Shown: positions 10,520-22,042 of the stretch, one piece after another
How positions within the stretch are numbered: position 1 is the first letter of the stretch
How the letters are laid out: every line of letters starts with the position of its first letter
Assembly: GCF_000182565.1 (NCBI RefSeq)
Contig: NW_015971543.1
Location: 655,397-719,396, forward strand
DNA length: 64,000 nucleotides
Origin: Spizellomyces punctatus DAOM BR117
Taxonomy: Eukaryota; Chytridiomycota; Chytridiomycetes; Spizellomycetales; Spizellomycetaceae
Direction of reading: 5' to 3'
Notes under the pieces: model-generated
Told to the model about the DNA's origin: nothing
Databases searched by the model: none
Seen by the model: the letters and a program-made list of their open reading frames with translations, nothing else
Translations under genes and position numbers: made by a program

Positions 10520-11800
10520 ATGGGCGATTCTGATGACGACCACGACATGGACAACAACAGATCAAGTGAGGAGAGTAGCAGCAGCGAGCAAGACCATGAA
10601 GACGATCTGGATGACGATGAGGAAAATGACGACTCTTTCAATCTCGGCAACGACCCAAATCTGCTGTATGTGTTATCAGCTCTCGATTAGGATACTAGTG
10701 CGCCCTGATGATTTAGTGCGTCATTTGACAGGGGACAGCTGGTACATGAATTGGAAGAACGTGAGACGAGCGATAGACAATCGACAAGGCAGACCAAGCG
10801 CTCGTCGCAGACACCAGAGATCCTACTATCTCCGACACGCACGGTCACGAGAAAACGGCAGCAGGCCACTCCGCTGTCGCAAGTACGGGAAGCCTCTCGT
10901 ACTCCGACGCGTGTGACGACTCGAAGCCAGGCAAAACGTGTCACTGAAGGCGGAGGCAAGGAGGCTTCCATAACTCCAGTACAACGTACGAAACGTGCAC
11001 GCCAAAAGTCAGATATCTTGGACGGATTGGATGCCGCACGGGAAGTCTTTAGGTAATGGATATGCAAATCAGGGATATTGGGCGCTTTTCTTTAACATGT
11101 GGGTTTAGTCAGAATGTACGTGATCCGATCAAGCGCGTGTACCAAGCTGTTGACGCCGAATTTCCGAGACAAGAACCTCCGACGCCGTCTCCCAGACCTG
11201 TGCCGCGGTCTAGACCCGCGACTCGTCCATCGGATGTCTTTACCAGTGATGAGGAAGAGGTCAGGGAGACAGTTGCGCGACGGGATTGTCTCGCGGAACA
11301 AAAGGCAAGAAAACGGGCAGAAAGGGGACGCAAAAGGCGAGAAAGGGAACGCGCTCGAGTGATTGCCACTCCACGCCCAAATGGTAAGATCAGGTTGGAT
11401 TTTATCCTGTCAGTTTATTGTATAGTTTACACTTTTCTCGTCAGCATCTCCCACTGGAAATACGCGGACAATAGCAGCTCCGGCAGACCCTCGGCGCATG
11501 CTCGAGGTCAGTGGCGCCCGATCACCCTCTGTGACCTCTTCAGGTGGCACGGGGCCGCGACGTCGGCGCATGTGGACGCGACAAGACGAAGAAGAGCTGG
11601 AGAGGGGGCTTGAAAAGCACCAGTACCACACGAGACGCTGGCGACTGATTTTGGATGAAGGCAAAGCCAAGGGATTATTTCAGGGGCGCCATAACGTGGA
11701 TTTGAATAATAAGGCGAGACAAATGAAGGAGGCCAGGCTCAAAGCAGGCTTGCCCCTTGGCGGTTTTGAGTACGCCCTTGACCGTCATCTGCATACATGA
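10520..11800 (+). CDS. Telomere-repeat-factor-like (TRF/Tbf1-type) telobox Myb protein
   Basis: Putative nuclear DNA-binding protein of the TTAGGG-binding family. Exons 10520-10665, 10732-11052, 11109-11383 and 11445-11800 join in frame to 365 residues. The N terminus is very acidic (Asp/Glu/Ser). A TRSQAKR-type basic patch and a Lys/Arg-rich helix (EQKARKRAERGRKRRERERA) follow. The C-terminal Myb/SANT domain starts at about residue 290: MWTRQDEEELERGLEKH, RRWRLIL, then the telobox-like third helix VDLNNKARQMK (family pattern VDLKDKWRN or LKDKARN). The Myb lies at the very end, as in TRF1/TRF2. No TRFH dimerisation domain can be recognised by eye. A run of three telomeric repeats lies just upstream, suggesting feedback. 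Other Myb/SANT factors remain possible, but the telobox makes the telomere-repeat class most likely. Confidence 0.75.
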
Positions 11801-13737
11801 GATGAAAAGAGATTAGAATGAAAATGTGTAATGCTGACTGAATGATAATGATGCTACACAACAACTGTGCCAATATATTGGTTACGTGCTTTATGCCTTG
11901 AAATCAACTGCTGCGCCTCGGAACAAAGAGGCTTTTTACAGCTCATTCACCCCTTTAGGTTTTGCATCCGATTCTCCTGCTCCATTCGTGCCCTTGTCTT
12001 AGTATCTAGTCAAAACAACGTTGCAGGAATAGGAACATGTATTGGAGCAAATAAATCACTTTTCAAAGACATCATCCATCATGCATTTGCCAACTTGTCT
12101 ATTCCTGGACGATTTCAAAAGGATTCAGAGTCAAGCCTCTTTACGGCAAAATACGGACGCAAAAAATTATTTCAATACGAGTTTCGCAATTTTGTAAATG
12201 TCCGCAAAACGCCAAAATCCCTCGTGCGTGCATGAGATTGCCCGTTCCAACGGATCAAAGGTCCGAAAACCAGTTTCTCGGTGCCATTGCCTTTTTCGTT
12301 CCATTTTTCAAAATGGTGCCAAACGAGACAGCACTGTGTTTACCTTTCCAGACGATTGCCCTCGTGCTTGACTTTTCCCTCTTTTCCACTTGATGGTCAG
12401 AATGCAATCATGTTGTCATACTTTCCATTGAATGACGGATTTGGTCGTAAGCGTTGCTGATTAAGACAAAGGGTAAACATTCACGACGAGTCAGCAGGGC
12501 AGAGGCGTTAACAATTTGGCCCCAACAAGAAAAAAAGAAAAGCTGATAGTGGGAGGCTTGGACAGTCGCGGGAGACGGAAATGTTAAATGGAGGCGGATT
12601 TGTTTCTTGAATAGCACGCAAAACGCAACGCTGGGCCCTGTTAAAAAGTTTCTCCTTGTTTGGTCTGGACTCGTTCTGTCCCCCGCAAATGTTTGTGGCC
12701 GTGTGCATTTCCACCTTCCAGGAGAGGGTCCAAGACGCGTTTCGGTACTAATCCGGAGACGCAAATTTGCGTTCGGCCACATTGGATCTCCACGACCCCC
12801 GGCTGTGTCTTTCCCAAAGTGACTATAAATTCCGTAATGTGGCTTGAATGTTGTGGTCGTCCGACAAACACCCTCAAGAATTTTATTCGCGTGCTTATCT
12901 CGATTTGCGAGCGTTTCGGAGCCATACGGAGGGGGAGGGGCGTCTTTCTTGGTCAGTTGCATACTTTCTCCCCACGCCCTAAAACTTGCGTAGTGTTTTG
13001 TTTGTTGTGTGTTCTGCCTCCCCCAGTGTGTGTGTAAAACTTCTGCCTGCAAACGCACACAAAGCAACGCACACGCACACACAGGCATTTCTTGTGGGTA
13101 AACAAGGAACCAAAAAAAAAAAACAAGGAACATCATTTCCCCCTCCGTCCTCCGTCCTTCCTTCCTTCCTAGCTCCTTGGCCCCTCCCCCCCGTCCAGCA
13201 ACAAACAAAAGACTCTCTCGTGCGTTTTTCTCGTCGACTCAAAAAAAAAGAGTTCATCATCGATATCCAGAGAGCAATCATTGTCTCTTTTTGATGGACA
13301 CGAGAGGGACGTGAACCCTTGGCTTTTGTTACCGGGATTTTCATACGCTGTCCCTTTTTTGCTTTTTCTTTCGAGTACCGTTCGAGGCTTTATTCCGGTG
13401 TTCGGCCTTCTTGCATTCATCCCCCAGACGAGCGAGTCGTGGTTTAAAAGGACGACACGCGCCCAAAGGTCCCTTTTCACTACGTCTACTTGCTCGCGTG
13501 TTTTATTTTTTTTTCTGTTGACGTTCGATTTATCTTCTGATACTCGTTTTCACACTGTGAGTTTCTCGTCGTTTTGTGGGTGTTGTTTTCAAGAGCGGCC
13601 CTGTCGTCGTTTGTTGGTCCTCGTTGCTGCATGCGTTTTGATTGTCGTCTCATCGACAATTGTCGCGTCTTTTTTTCGTCGCTTTGACAGATCAAGTCAA
13701 AGACCTGTCAATTCCCTGTTGTTCCAAAGGATCCGTC
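11801..13737. other. Long intergenic/leader region before the zinc-finger gene
   Basis: No convincing coding region. The last 700 bases are rich in T and CT tracts, with a poly-A run near 13110, a CTTC run near 13160 and a CA-rich patch at 13060-13085. These look like a long promoter and 5' leader for the factor starting at 13738; the sequence TTTGACAG before 13691 could be the acceptor of a leader intron. An ACGCGT (MCB-like) site is at 12735-12740, just before a perfect 14-base palindrome. Open frames here have no family signature. Confidence 0.5.
12759..12772. promoter_or_regulatory. Perfect 14-bp palindrome ACGCAAATTTGCGT
   Basis: A perfect inverted repeat without spacer, 19 bases after an ACGCGT box and about 970 bases before the zinc-finger ATG. 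Related half-sites (ACGCAAA, CGCAAAACGC) recur between 12160 and 12620. The form suits a dimeric DNA-binding protein. No factor can be named. Confidence 0.3.
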
Positions 13738-14970
13738 ATGAACGTCCACCAAACCCACATGGACCCAAACATGTTTGCCGCCACGCTGGGTAATGAGTTC
13801 TCTTACGAACAATGGCTTGGTAACGATCATCAAACCGCAACGTTTATTGCGAGCACGTCAATCGAGCAGCAGCAGCAGCAAGAGCACCAACAACAACAGC
13901 AACAACAGCAACAACAGCAAGTCGACTATTTCTCTCACAACCCAACGACGCCCATGTCAGCAAGAAATACCTGGAATCCTGTTATGCCAGCAGCCCTGTT
14001 GCCGCCTTCCCCTACGTCTTCCGCACAAGACGATGAATTGCGCACGCTGCTCGAGCCACTTGACCAGCAGTATTTGACAGCCAACTTCCCGGCGCCGTCT
14101 ATGGTGTCACCTGCCGTACGCTACATGACGCCGGCTGCCGAATTGCCTCCAGGCCCGTCAATGACAACGGCTTGCATGCCTCCCCAGCTGGACACTACAG
14201 CATTGACAGACAACTGGTTGCTGTTGCAGCCCTATCCACAGCCGTATCCATCCCCACCTCTACCGTTGGCGGCCGAATCCTTCTCACCGCCTCCCGCCGT
14301 TGCCTCCCTTCCACACCTATCTCGACCTGCAGTACCTTCATCTCCCAGGTCAAAAGCGCACTCGTCAAAATCCTTGGGGAAAATCGGCTCGGGTCCTTCC
14401 GGCTCTTCAGCATCCATCAAGGCCTTCCCGTGTGAAATATGCGGAAAAGTTTTCAATCGCTCCTACAACCAGCAGCAGCACATGCTCATTGTACATGCAC
14501 CTGTACGCACAAAGTCATTCATCTGTACCGAAGAAGGCTGCGATAAGTCTTGTAAGTGTTTGTTTAACTTGTACAGTCATATTGCCCTGGTGCTAACTTT
14601 TTAAACCAAAACAGACTATCGTGCAGCGGATTTACAGCGACACAAACGTGTCCACGGCATTGCCAAAACGTCCCAGGACACGTCAGCTGTAGGAGCCACT
14701 GCCGTTTCTCGCTTTACGTGCTCGACTTGTCCAAAGACCTTCCTACGGAATGATCAACTCCGCCGTCACGCAAAGCGGTGTCCAGGTTCATCGTGCGCCG
14801 GCTCAATGTCGCCAAACTTACAGATTGTCACATCCTTTTGCGATGAGACGCCTTCGATAATGTTCTCTCCTAACAACATGGATGTTGTGGGCCACCAAGC
14901 CCCTCTTGTTTTCATTGCCCCGCACCCGACAGAACTGTGCAGTCGCGGATGGTCTGATCGCCTGGATTAG
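13738..14970 (+). CDS. C2H2 zinc-finger transcription factor with polyglutamine tract
   Basis: Two exons (13738-14551, 14615-14970) give 389 residues. Residues 1-220 are a Gln/Pro/Ser-rich, activation-domain-like region. Three consecutive zinc fingers follow: finger 1 at about residues 234-255 (CEICGKVF, ending HMLIVH); finger 2 (CTEEGCDKS...HKRVH), split by the 63-base intron after its second Cys; and finger 3 (CSTCPKTF...HAKRC), a C2HC variant with Cys as the last ligand. The C-terminal tail is unremarkable. Start chosen as the first in-frame ATG after the long leader. Fungal three-finger factors are numerous and the target cannot be told. Confidence 0.85.
13867..13920 (+). repeat. CAG/CAA trinucleotide tract (polyglutamine)
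   Basis: Eighteen codons, all CAG or CAA except one GAG and one CAC, encode five Gln, Glu-His, then eleven Gln in the zinc-finger factor. The tract is likely length-polymorphic between strains. Mixed CAG/CAA codons suggest selection for the protein tract rather than recent slippage alone. Confidence 0.9.
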
Positions 14971-15678
14971 GCACCTGGGTCGAGTAGTTTTTCATTTGGA
15001 ATACCACATTTATCTTTTTTTTTTTCTCTTCATACTTGTAAATACTATTCTTGAAGTAATGGAATGGGACATTTTTGAAAATCTGGAAGAGTTTGTAATA
15101 GGAAAAACAATTGAAGCATTCGTGGCTTGCACCTCCGGCAGCACCGGCCTGTATTATATAACCAAAGGCACATGTTGTAGACTTGTGACGTCAGCGCCCA
15201 GACACTTGGATTTCGTTGCGCGGACAGATCTCCCATCTTTCAAGATTGGCCATCACACTGAATGAACGCACAGATTGCTCTGTGGTAATCCTGTAAAACA
15301 ATGAGCGCCGAACGTCCAGACACTATAGAGCTAAAGCTCTTTCACAACAATTTCGCAAAGTACGCGTTTGTCAAAGGTTGTTTTGCAGAAACACTGTTTT
15401 TTTTCGCATTGCGCATTTTTGTCCTCATAACCATCTATGCACAACAGACTCTGACCTTAGCTACGACGGGATTATCAACGTATCTCTTCAGCGACACCTT
15501 TGCAACGAGTAGTCTGAGGAAATGGCTCATTCTTTATATTTAGGCTTTCGAAAATACTTTTACAGGCTTCGATCATAAACATTTTGGAATAGAGTTTTAT
15601 GATGGATCGCATTATGTAGAATTGAAGGGTGAGAACAAGAAGGTTTACCGTTACTTTTTAGTAACGGATGTATAACAG
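14971..15678. other. Intergenic region before NAD kinase, with a doubtful 80-codon ORF
   Basis: An ATG frame at 15301-15543 encodes 80 residues with one hydrophobic segment, but has no recognisable family and could be chance. The region also holds a consensus CRE at 15186-15193. Otherwise nothing is seen. Confidence 0.35.
15186..15193. promoter_or_regulatory. CRE-type TGACGTCA site
   Basis: A perfect TGACGTCA palindrome, the ATF/CREB bZIP site, about 490 bases before the NAD kinase ATG and 215 bases after the zinc-finger stop. Possible stress or redox control of NAD kinase. One perfect 8-mer palindrome is expected about once per 65 kb by chance. Confidence 0.3.
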
Positions 15679-17525
15679 ATGAAACAAATAGGCGACCAAA
15701 ACCATCTTCGGGTGTTGCGGGAGACGATCAAACGGAGCGAAAATGGACGAAAGGGCATGCTTCGCTCGGTTGAGCATCAATTGGAGTTTTTGGGTATGGA
15801 AACGTCAAGCATCTCTACAATTGTGGAGGCTTCCGTTCGGTGAGCCTGGAACACTTGCTATGATGCTGGAAACCGATCTCAATGACCTCTGCCGTTTTGA
15901 TCCCGGTAGCTTGTACGAAAAACTGTCCAAAGTGCACAGAATGAGGCTAAAACTTGACCATCTAAAATCCATAATCATTGTCACAAAGGTGTGTGGTCGA
16001 ATCATGTTTTCTTGACGGCTGCTAAAATAGTACAAACGTGTCATTCAGCCACGAGAGCCCTCCCTTGTTCCATTAACAAAAGAAGTCGCCATATGGATAA
16101 TATGTCATTTCTGCGTCGATGTATATGTGGGCGAGCCATTCAAGGAGCGGACCGAGTTTGGGTATGACTCCCTCATCAAGGATGAGACCATTAAAAAGCG
16201 CCTCAAGTTTTGGACGGAAGACGGGGTTAAAGCGAATGCTGAGAATATAAGTCTGGCGGTCACACTTGGAGGCGATGGAACTGTATTGTACACCGGTAAT
16301 GTTATTGTCTGGGTACTGGAACGCATATTTCAGCAACCTCTAATAAGAGTGTTGCACCGTGTGCTGGTATTCAGCTAGCCTCTTTCAAGTAAGTCTTTCG
16401 TCGATCCTGTTTTAAGATGCCTGCAACCTAATGAAATATTGATTACAGAAAGCTGTCCCACCGGTCATGTCCTTCCATCTCGGCTCGCTGGGGTTTCTCA
16501 CAAATTTTCAAATCAACGAATATCGACAGTCTCTCAAAAGCGTGTTGAGTGGAGAAGGACATCATGTTAATTTACGACAGCGATTGAGCTGTGCTGTATA
16601 CCGGTGGAAACTTCCCGTCCCTCAGCCCAGTACCGTCACGCATTGTACGCGGCATGACGTGGTGCGGACAAATGGTGGATGTAAAGACTGTGAGGAATGG
16701 CCGACGGGGGATCCAGATTTTGGCACGCAGGTGTTGAATGAGTTGGTCCTTGATCGAGTAGGTTATCTGTTTGTTGATATTGCAGTTTGATATCGTTGCT
16801 AATGCTGTCCAGGGACCCAACCCAGGGCTTTTGATGCTCGAGTTGTATGTACATGATGAAAGTATCGTATCTTGGGCAAGCGTTGATCATCTTGCTGTTT
16901 TGCAGATACGTGGATAACATGTACCTCACCACAATACAAGCCGATGGTCTCGTTGTTGCGACTAGTACTGGTTCAACGGCGTATTCGGTAGGATTCACAA
17001 GACGCAATACTAAGAGCACAGCTAACATGATGCTAACATGATCTAATGGTTGACAACGAACTGCAGCTGAGTGCAGGTGGATCACTTGGTAAGTTGTATA
17101 TCGCGCACTTGGGTCTTAGGAACCACTTTACGCATTCAATTGAAAACAGTACACCCCGATAAAAGTGCAATTCTGATCACACCTATATGTGCACATACGT
17201 TGACGTGCCGTCCTATGATTCTTCCTGGGCGGATGAATTTGAGGATCTGCGTGTCACCAAATAGCCGTTCAACGGCATGGGTAGGAAGTTCACATCTTGC
17301 AGCTTTTGTGGAAATGTTGAGAAACCATAATTTAATCCTGTCCTTCAGGCCGGTTTCGACGCACGCGATCGAATGGAGCTAAATAAGGCCGATTCTGTAT
17401 GCGTAACGGCATCGCGATATCCGTTCTTGCAGATATGCCACGATGATCAGACAAAGGACTGGTGCCGTTCACTGATTTCTAGTCTACATTGGAATGAGCG
17501 GGAGCACCAAAAACCGTTGTTGTAG
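15679..17525 (+). CDS. NADK: NAD(+) kinase
   Basis: Phosphorylates NAD(H) to NADP(H) with ATP, the only route to NADP. Ten exons splice in frame to 417 residues: 15679-15839, 15910-15988, 16049-16295, 16375-16388, 16449-16757, 16813-16844, 16906-16987, 17067-17088, 17150-17280 and 17349-17525. Family motifs occur in order: IIIVTK, the GGDGT nucleotide loop (TLGGDGTVLYT), SFHLGSLGFLTNF, LNELVLDRG, the TTIQADGLVVATSTGSTAYS block, LSAGGSLVHPD, ITPICAHTLTCRPM, NSRSTAWAGFD and the closing WNEREHQK. The predicted 14-base exon 4 (ASLFQ) and 22-base exon 8 are needed to keep the frame. No mitochondrial targeting signal is evident at the N terminus, so a cytosolic enzyme of the UTR1 kind is likely. 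Confidence 0.93.
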
Positions 17526-17638
17526 AGTGGTGCGTTACCATATTGCCTGCCATGGACTTTTGTGTTTCCAGGTAGATCCATGAAGTGTTGGTAGCTCTAG
17601 CATTCTTTGCAAGATTTCTCTTTATATTAATAGATAGT

Positions 17639-19536
17639 TTACAATTTCAAATGCCGTAGTCTCCTCCTCTCAATCATGCGTAAAATCTGTTCTCCTGAAA
17701 GTGCAGCCGTAGGATCGTTTAGCTTGGCACCTGGTACATCACCTTCCTCAACCCTCGTTGATAAACTCTTTCGAGCGGTCCTGGTTGTGCTGGTCCTCTT
17801 TTTGCCACTCCCCTTTCTAGCTCCCTTTTTTTGGGCGCTCCCACTTCTACTCTTTTCTACCTGGTCCAGCATTTGCAAAAGGTCCTCTGGTGTAGTCACG
17901 GATCTTCGAGGGGAAAAGATCCGCACTGCTTGTCGTCCAAGAGGTACATCCTCGTCGGGGTCTACATAATCTGGAAGTGGTGAAGGACTGGCGGTACGTG
18001 GAAGGAGATGATGTGGATGCTCATTGCTTGGGGGAGCATTGCACGGTGTTGGAGGTCTGTGACGCAAGCGTCGTGTTCGGTCGATGGATTGAAGGAGGAG
18101 AACACGGATTTCGTGAACGTTTTTATAAGCGGGGCCAAAGTAGCGGCGGAGAATGTGTTGTGGTACGTTGCTGATGATAATGAAAGGCAGGAAGAATGAG
18201 CAAAAGCTGATCAAACACATATTCACAACAAAAAAGCGGAGCGTTACCCTTGCTCAACAAGATCGATCATGGAAAGATGGTCTGGTTCGGCTTCGTTATT
18301 TTCAATTACAAAGCGAAGGCGGCGAAGCGCAATCTAAAAGGTAAATGCAATTGACATCAACATCTCCTCAATCAATGTGTGCAAAAGTGGTTTTCCAATA
18401 CCCACTTGTTCAATCCTATATTGATCAATATTGCTCCGCACTGTCTGCATCTTTGTCAACGATGCTGGTAAATACGTCACAGGGAGCTTGTGTTCAGTTG
18501 CGAGCGGTAGACTGGACAGGGATACGCCAGACATCATGGGATCGTCGCTGGATGCGGTAGCCGAGGGAAGACTTTGGTTTGGCGAACGACGTGTGTGAGA
18601 GTTTGACTGACCACTACGACCGGAAAGTGGTCTTTTGGCGGACATTGGGCGAGATGGAGCTGGTGAAGCTTTCGTACTGCGGCATTTGTGAACGGTTTAT
18701 ATCAAAAATATGCCAAGGAGTACGGCCTCTTGTACAGTACCTTTTAGTTTCCGTCCCAGCATTTTCGGCATCCGTACTCTTTTTGATGAGTACAGCAGGG
18801 TTGTCTGGCACTTGCTCAAAGCGCAACAAGGATTTTGCGGAATCGTCCACTTGCACATCTGCCTTCCCTGATGGTGGCTCGTCTAATGAATGGTTCTCCT
18901 TTTGCTTTGATTTCTGGAATGTGCGTCAAGGTCAAACCAAGCGACAGATCGCCAAACCTAGCCTCCCAACTCGCCTGTTTCAATTCCTTCTTCCATCCCC
19001 CGTCGACCTTTTCAGTTAATCTTCCTCTCCCGCCTCCCACACCACTTCCCTCCACATCAATATCATCAGGGCCCCAGTTGAGTAGCTTTCGTGTTGGTAC
19101 CGGAGAGGTGGAGGAAGCTGGGACTGGTTGGTGTCGACCAGTGTCGTAGATGGTCGCTTGGATATGTCCTAATGGTACGGGGTCTGCATCATTGCCAAAA
19201 ACAAAAAAAAAAAGTCAGAAAAGTAGTTAGGTTATGACAGTTTGGACAAACGAATCAAGAGGAAGTGACCTGGAGGCTTAATATGACGTCTGGCTGCGCT
19301 TAACGGTTTCGGTACATGGGCTGAGGGAAGCTGGAAGGTGACTTTTCGCTCTGCTGTAAACAGATGGCGTGTAAATGCCTCGTCGCAGGACACCAGTCTT
19401 TTGTCTGTGTACACAAGCAAAGCACACCATTCTCCGCACGGATATCAACACCTCTTGTCAAATCAACCACCAATCGCTCCGGGCTCTCAGCCGCTGACCA
19501 TCTGCCATGCTGCCCATGAACCGCATCATCAAGCAT
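17639..19536 (-). CDS. Uncharacterised multi-exon gene, contains an RPMSAKRPLSG motif
   Basis: Several frames on the minus strand link through good splice sites; the model is approximate. The 3' exon starts near 18180 (NVPQHILRRYFGP) and ends at TAA 17639-17641, with a Lys/Arg/Ser-rich tail and a final helix (SGEQILRMIERRRLRHLKL). Upstream exons encode IALRRLRFVIENNEAEP, a Ser/Pro-rich part holding RPMSAKRPLSG, an acidic-basic linker, and a conserved-looking block RKVTFQLPSAHVPKP with KPPGHFLLIRL. The first ATG of the block is at 19536. The RPxSA motif links it to the IQ protein at 1656 and the WD40 giant at 39127, hinting at a flagellar role. I do not recognise the family; exon edges in 18880-19540 are uncertain. 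Confidence 0.5.
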
Positions 19537-21178
19537 GATAGTAGCGATCGTGAAAAGAAAAAGGCAAGGAGCTTTGGACGTGCCACCATATCAGAACATG
19601 CTGTTTCGGCTTGACATGTTTTTTTTGGGAACATTTGGAATGATCCTTGATTTTTTGATCCGGGTGAGGGTCATGTCTGAGCAAATCGTGTGTGGACTTG
19701 GACTGCTGATTGCCATGTACTCAAAGATACAGTACTATGTATCGCATTTTTTTAACGTCATTGAGATGATATAGCTGAGGCGAGTGGATCAGCGCTTTCC
19801 TCAGGACAAAAACAACATCGAGGAGCAAACCGCTCTCCCCACACCCCAGCCAGGCTGCTTCAAAATATTCCATGAAGAACCTTGCGTATCATACTAGGAA
19901 GAAGAAACCCATATGAGAATAGCGTAATTGGAAGGCATCAGCTGGCGAGGGACGATGAACAAGTGCAGGTGTATCTCAATCTGCTATGATGCCTCGCAGG
20001 CACTCGAGAATGCCTAAATATTGGCGGGCAGAGTGTTTGATGAGGATACGTAGGGGAGGGACAAGCAAAAACAGTGGCATAAAAGTGTACTGATCAAGTA
20101 TTGAAGGATTCAATTTCTCCTCGGCCAAACATCAAAGAAATGGGACACATTCCTTGTGACATGCAACACTTCAATAGCCGGGACTGCCTGTCCTCTCCCA
20201 ACGCGCAGCATTGGCTACCGCTGGTGATAAACTCCAAGTACAGCCTGAGACTAAAACAGCTATCATATCATGGAGGTCTCTTTTTCGGAAGATGAAGCCT
20301 TTTGATGGTATCTCCACTGACCAGCGTGACTATCCCAATTCCAACAAATCACTCCGCGACTGCGCGGCAGTCCCACCAAAGGAATATTTAAACCCACCAT
20401 CACATACAACCTCTTTTCCGCATTTCTATTCTCCCTACTTGTTCAAAGTAGGTCGAGATACCCACAGCCGCTGAGTGATGGTGATGATAGCAGGTAAGTT
20501 ATGGTAAAGGACGAACGATCGAGTACGTATTTATGTATTCTCCGTGTCCTCATGTCTGTAACCGTTATATCTGACAGCTGGCCTGTATTCTTTTGTTTAT
20601 ACTTTTTGAATGGAAGGATATTTGGGGTACTGGGTGAGGTTGTTTGGAGAGGTTTGGTTTTTTGAGATGCTGTTAGTAGTTGGAATATCATGGTGCGCTT
20701 TCAAACCTCCTGGTGTTGGAATATGACGCTGTTATTCTGTTTGAATCCATGATGCGCAAAATGGCAATGCCAATGCCATCAACTCTGGCATCCTCGCGCC
20801 CTAAGTCAAGTGGTGACGTTTATGTACCTAAACATTCAACTTTTGATTCTTCATTAAAATAGAGAGGAAAAGTGTGCATTGGCCAAGATAAATGTAAAGT
20901 ATTTCTGTCTGGGTGTTTGGCAAAAGCAGCATGTATTCTTAAGGTTATCGATACAATTCCAGATATGTATCCGGAAGAATTAAATATCTGACAAGGCCTA
21001 TTGTTGACTGGTGTTCGCATTACCAATATCGTCAACAGATGTTGCTGCTTCCCGCCGATGCATGGCATTACCTGCGGCAGACACAGGAACAGGTAACGAG
21101 GTCTGGCTGCTGTCTTTGGATTCGTCGTGTACGTGGGATGTCGTGGAGGCCTGATGTACCCGAGTGTATCGCTCAGCG
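19537..21178. other. Intergenic region, no gene recognised
   Basis: No frame here has a family signature. A TATA-like ATATTTAAACCC at about 20384 is followed by a CT-rich stretch and a GTAAGT donor near 20493, resembling a promoter plus first exon, but no protein can be built from it. Confidence 0.4.
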
Positions 21179-22042
21179 TTACGCAGATGTGGAGACGGGG
21201 TGGATCCTGGTGCTGCGGGATGAACAAGGGGTTAGCGAGTAGCCAGAGGAATTCGCATGATGAAATTAGCACCTACTTATGAGATTCTTTTCGGACGACA
21301 CCCATTGGCGGACCGGCGCCTTGTCTTTTCCAAGTGAATTCAATGTTACGAAATAATATAAGAAAATCATCTTACCAGTGCCTCTACATGAAATGTACAA
21401 TGATATATCTCTCAAAATTTCAAGGACCTCCCTATCCGTAAAGTTTCCTTCGAATCGCTCCGCACGCGGGAGAATGTCGACACCCGCGCTTGCTGCCAGT
21501 CCTTTGTTCAAAACAGCGCTTTTTTAGACTTCATTAACCATAATCATGTGTATCGGAAACAAAAGAACAATACCTGAGTCCAGCTCAGGTGCGGAAACAG
21601 CCATCCCGCCCATGGCGCCCGTGACTTCCTCCAACCCTGTGTCAGAGCTACCGGTTGAAGTCGACAGATGTACCCGGACTTTAAGAACGGACGAGTCGTC
21701 TTTAGCATCATTTCGTACTATGAAAATGTTATTTGTCATTAGAATGATCGGGACAGATAGCACAATGCCAGCAAGTCCAAGCTTACGAATCTCCTCGACA
21801 TCCTCATTTGATGCAACCGTAATCACGTCTCCATCCGCATCACGATACTGCAGACAAAACGAATCTTCATACTGCGGTAGTTGGTATAGATTGAATATCT
21901 AAGAGGAACAACCGGTTACCTCACGCAACACGGATCGATAGTCATGTATACGCACCTTGCGTCGAATAGTCTGATATGTAACCTGTGATCGCTCGATACT
22001 AAACCGCCGGCAGTCATCTTTTAACCAAGCTTTTACAATCAT
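21179..22042 (-). CDS. PB1-domain protein (204 aa)
   Basis: Five exons (22042-21956, 21898-21574, 21501-21376, 21319-21277, 21212-21179) join in frame to 204 residues. Residues 1-82 form a PB1 domain, a ubiquitin-like scaffold that pairs acidic and basic faces. Lys4 in MIVKAWLKDDCRRFSI is the basic-face residue. The acidic OPCA motif is YRDADGDVITVASNEDVEEI at about residues 47-66. Having both makes it a type I/II PB1, able to form chains. The rest is an acidic Ser/Thr-rich linker and a short region with no recognised fold. In fungi PB1 domains occur in Cdc24, Bem1, NoxR and Scd2, but those carry GEF, SH3 or TPR domains that are absent here. It may be an adaptor. The last two exons are less certain. 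Confidence 0.7.

Noticed and set aside
12408-13480. Long minus-strand frames of 70-266 codons before the zinc-finger gene
   Set aside because: Several overlap in different frames in T/CT-rich DNA, with low-complexity translations and no family match. They are open mainly because of base composition.
19232-19536. Galactose-oxidase-type C-terminal domain
   Set aside because: KPPGHFLLI faintly recalls the APPGxYMLF end of that family, but the preceding Kelch-like repeats and other motifs are absent.
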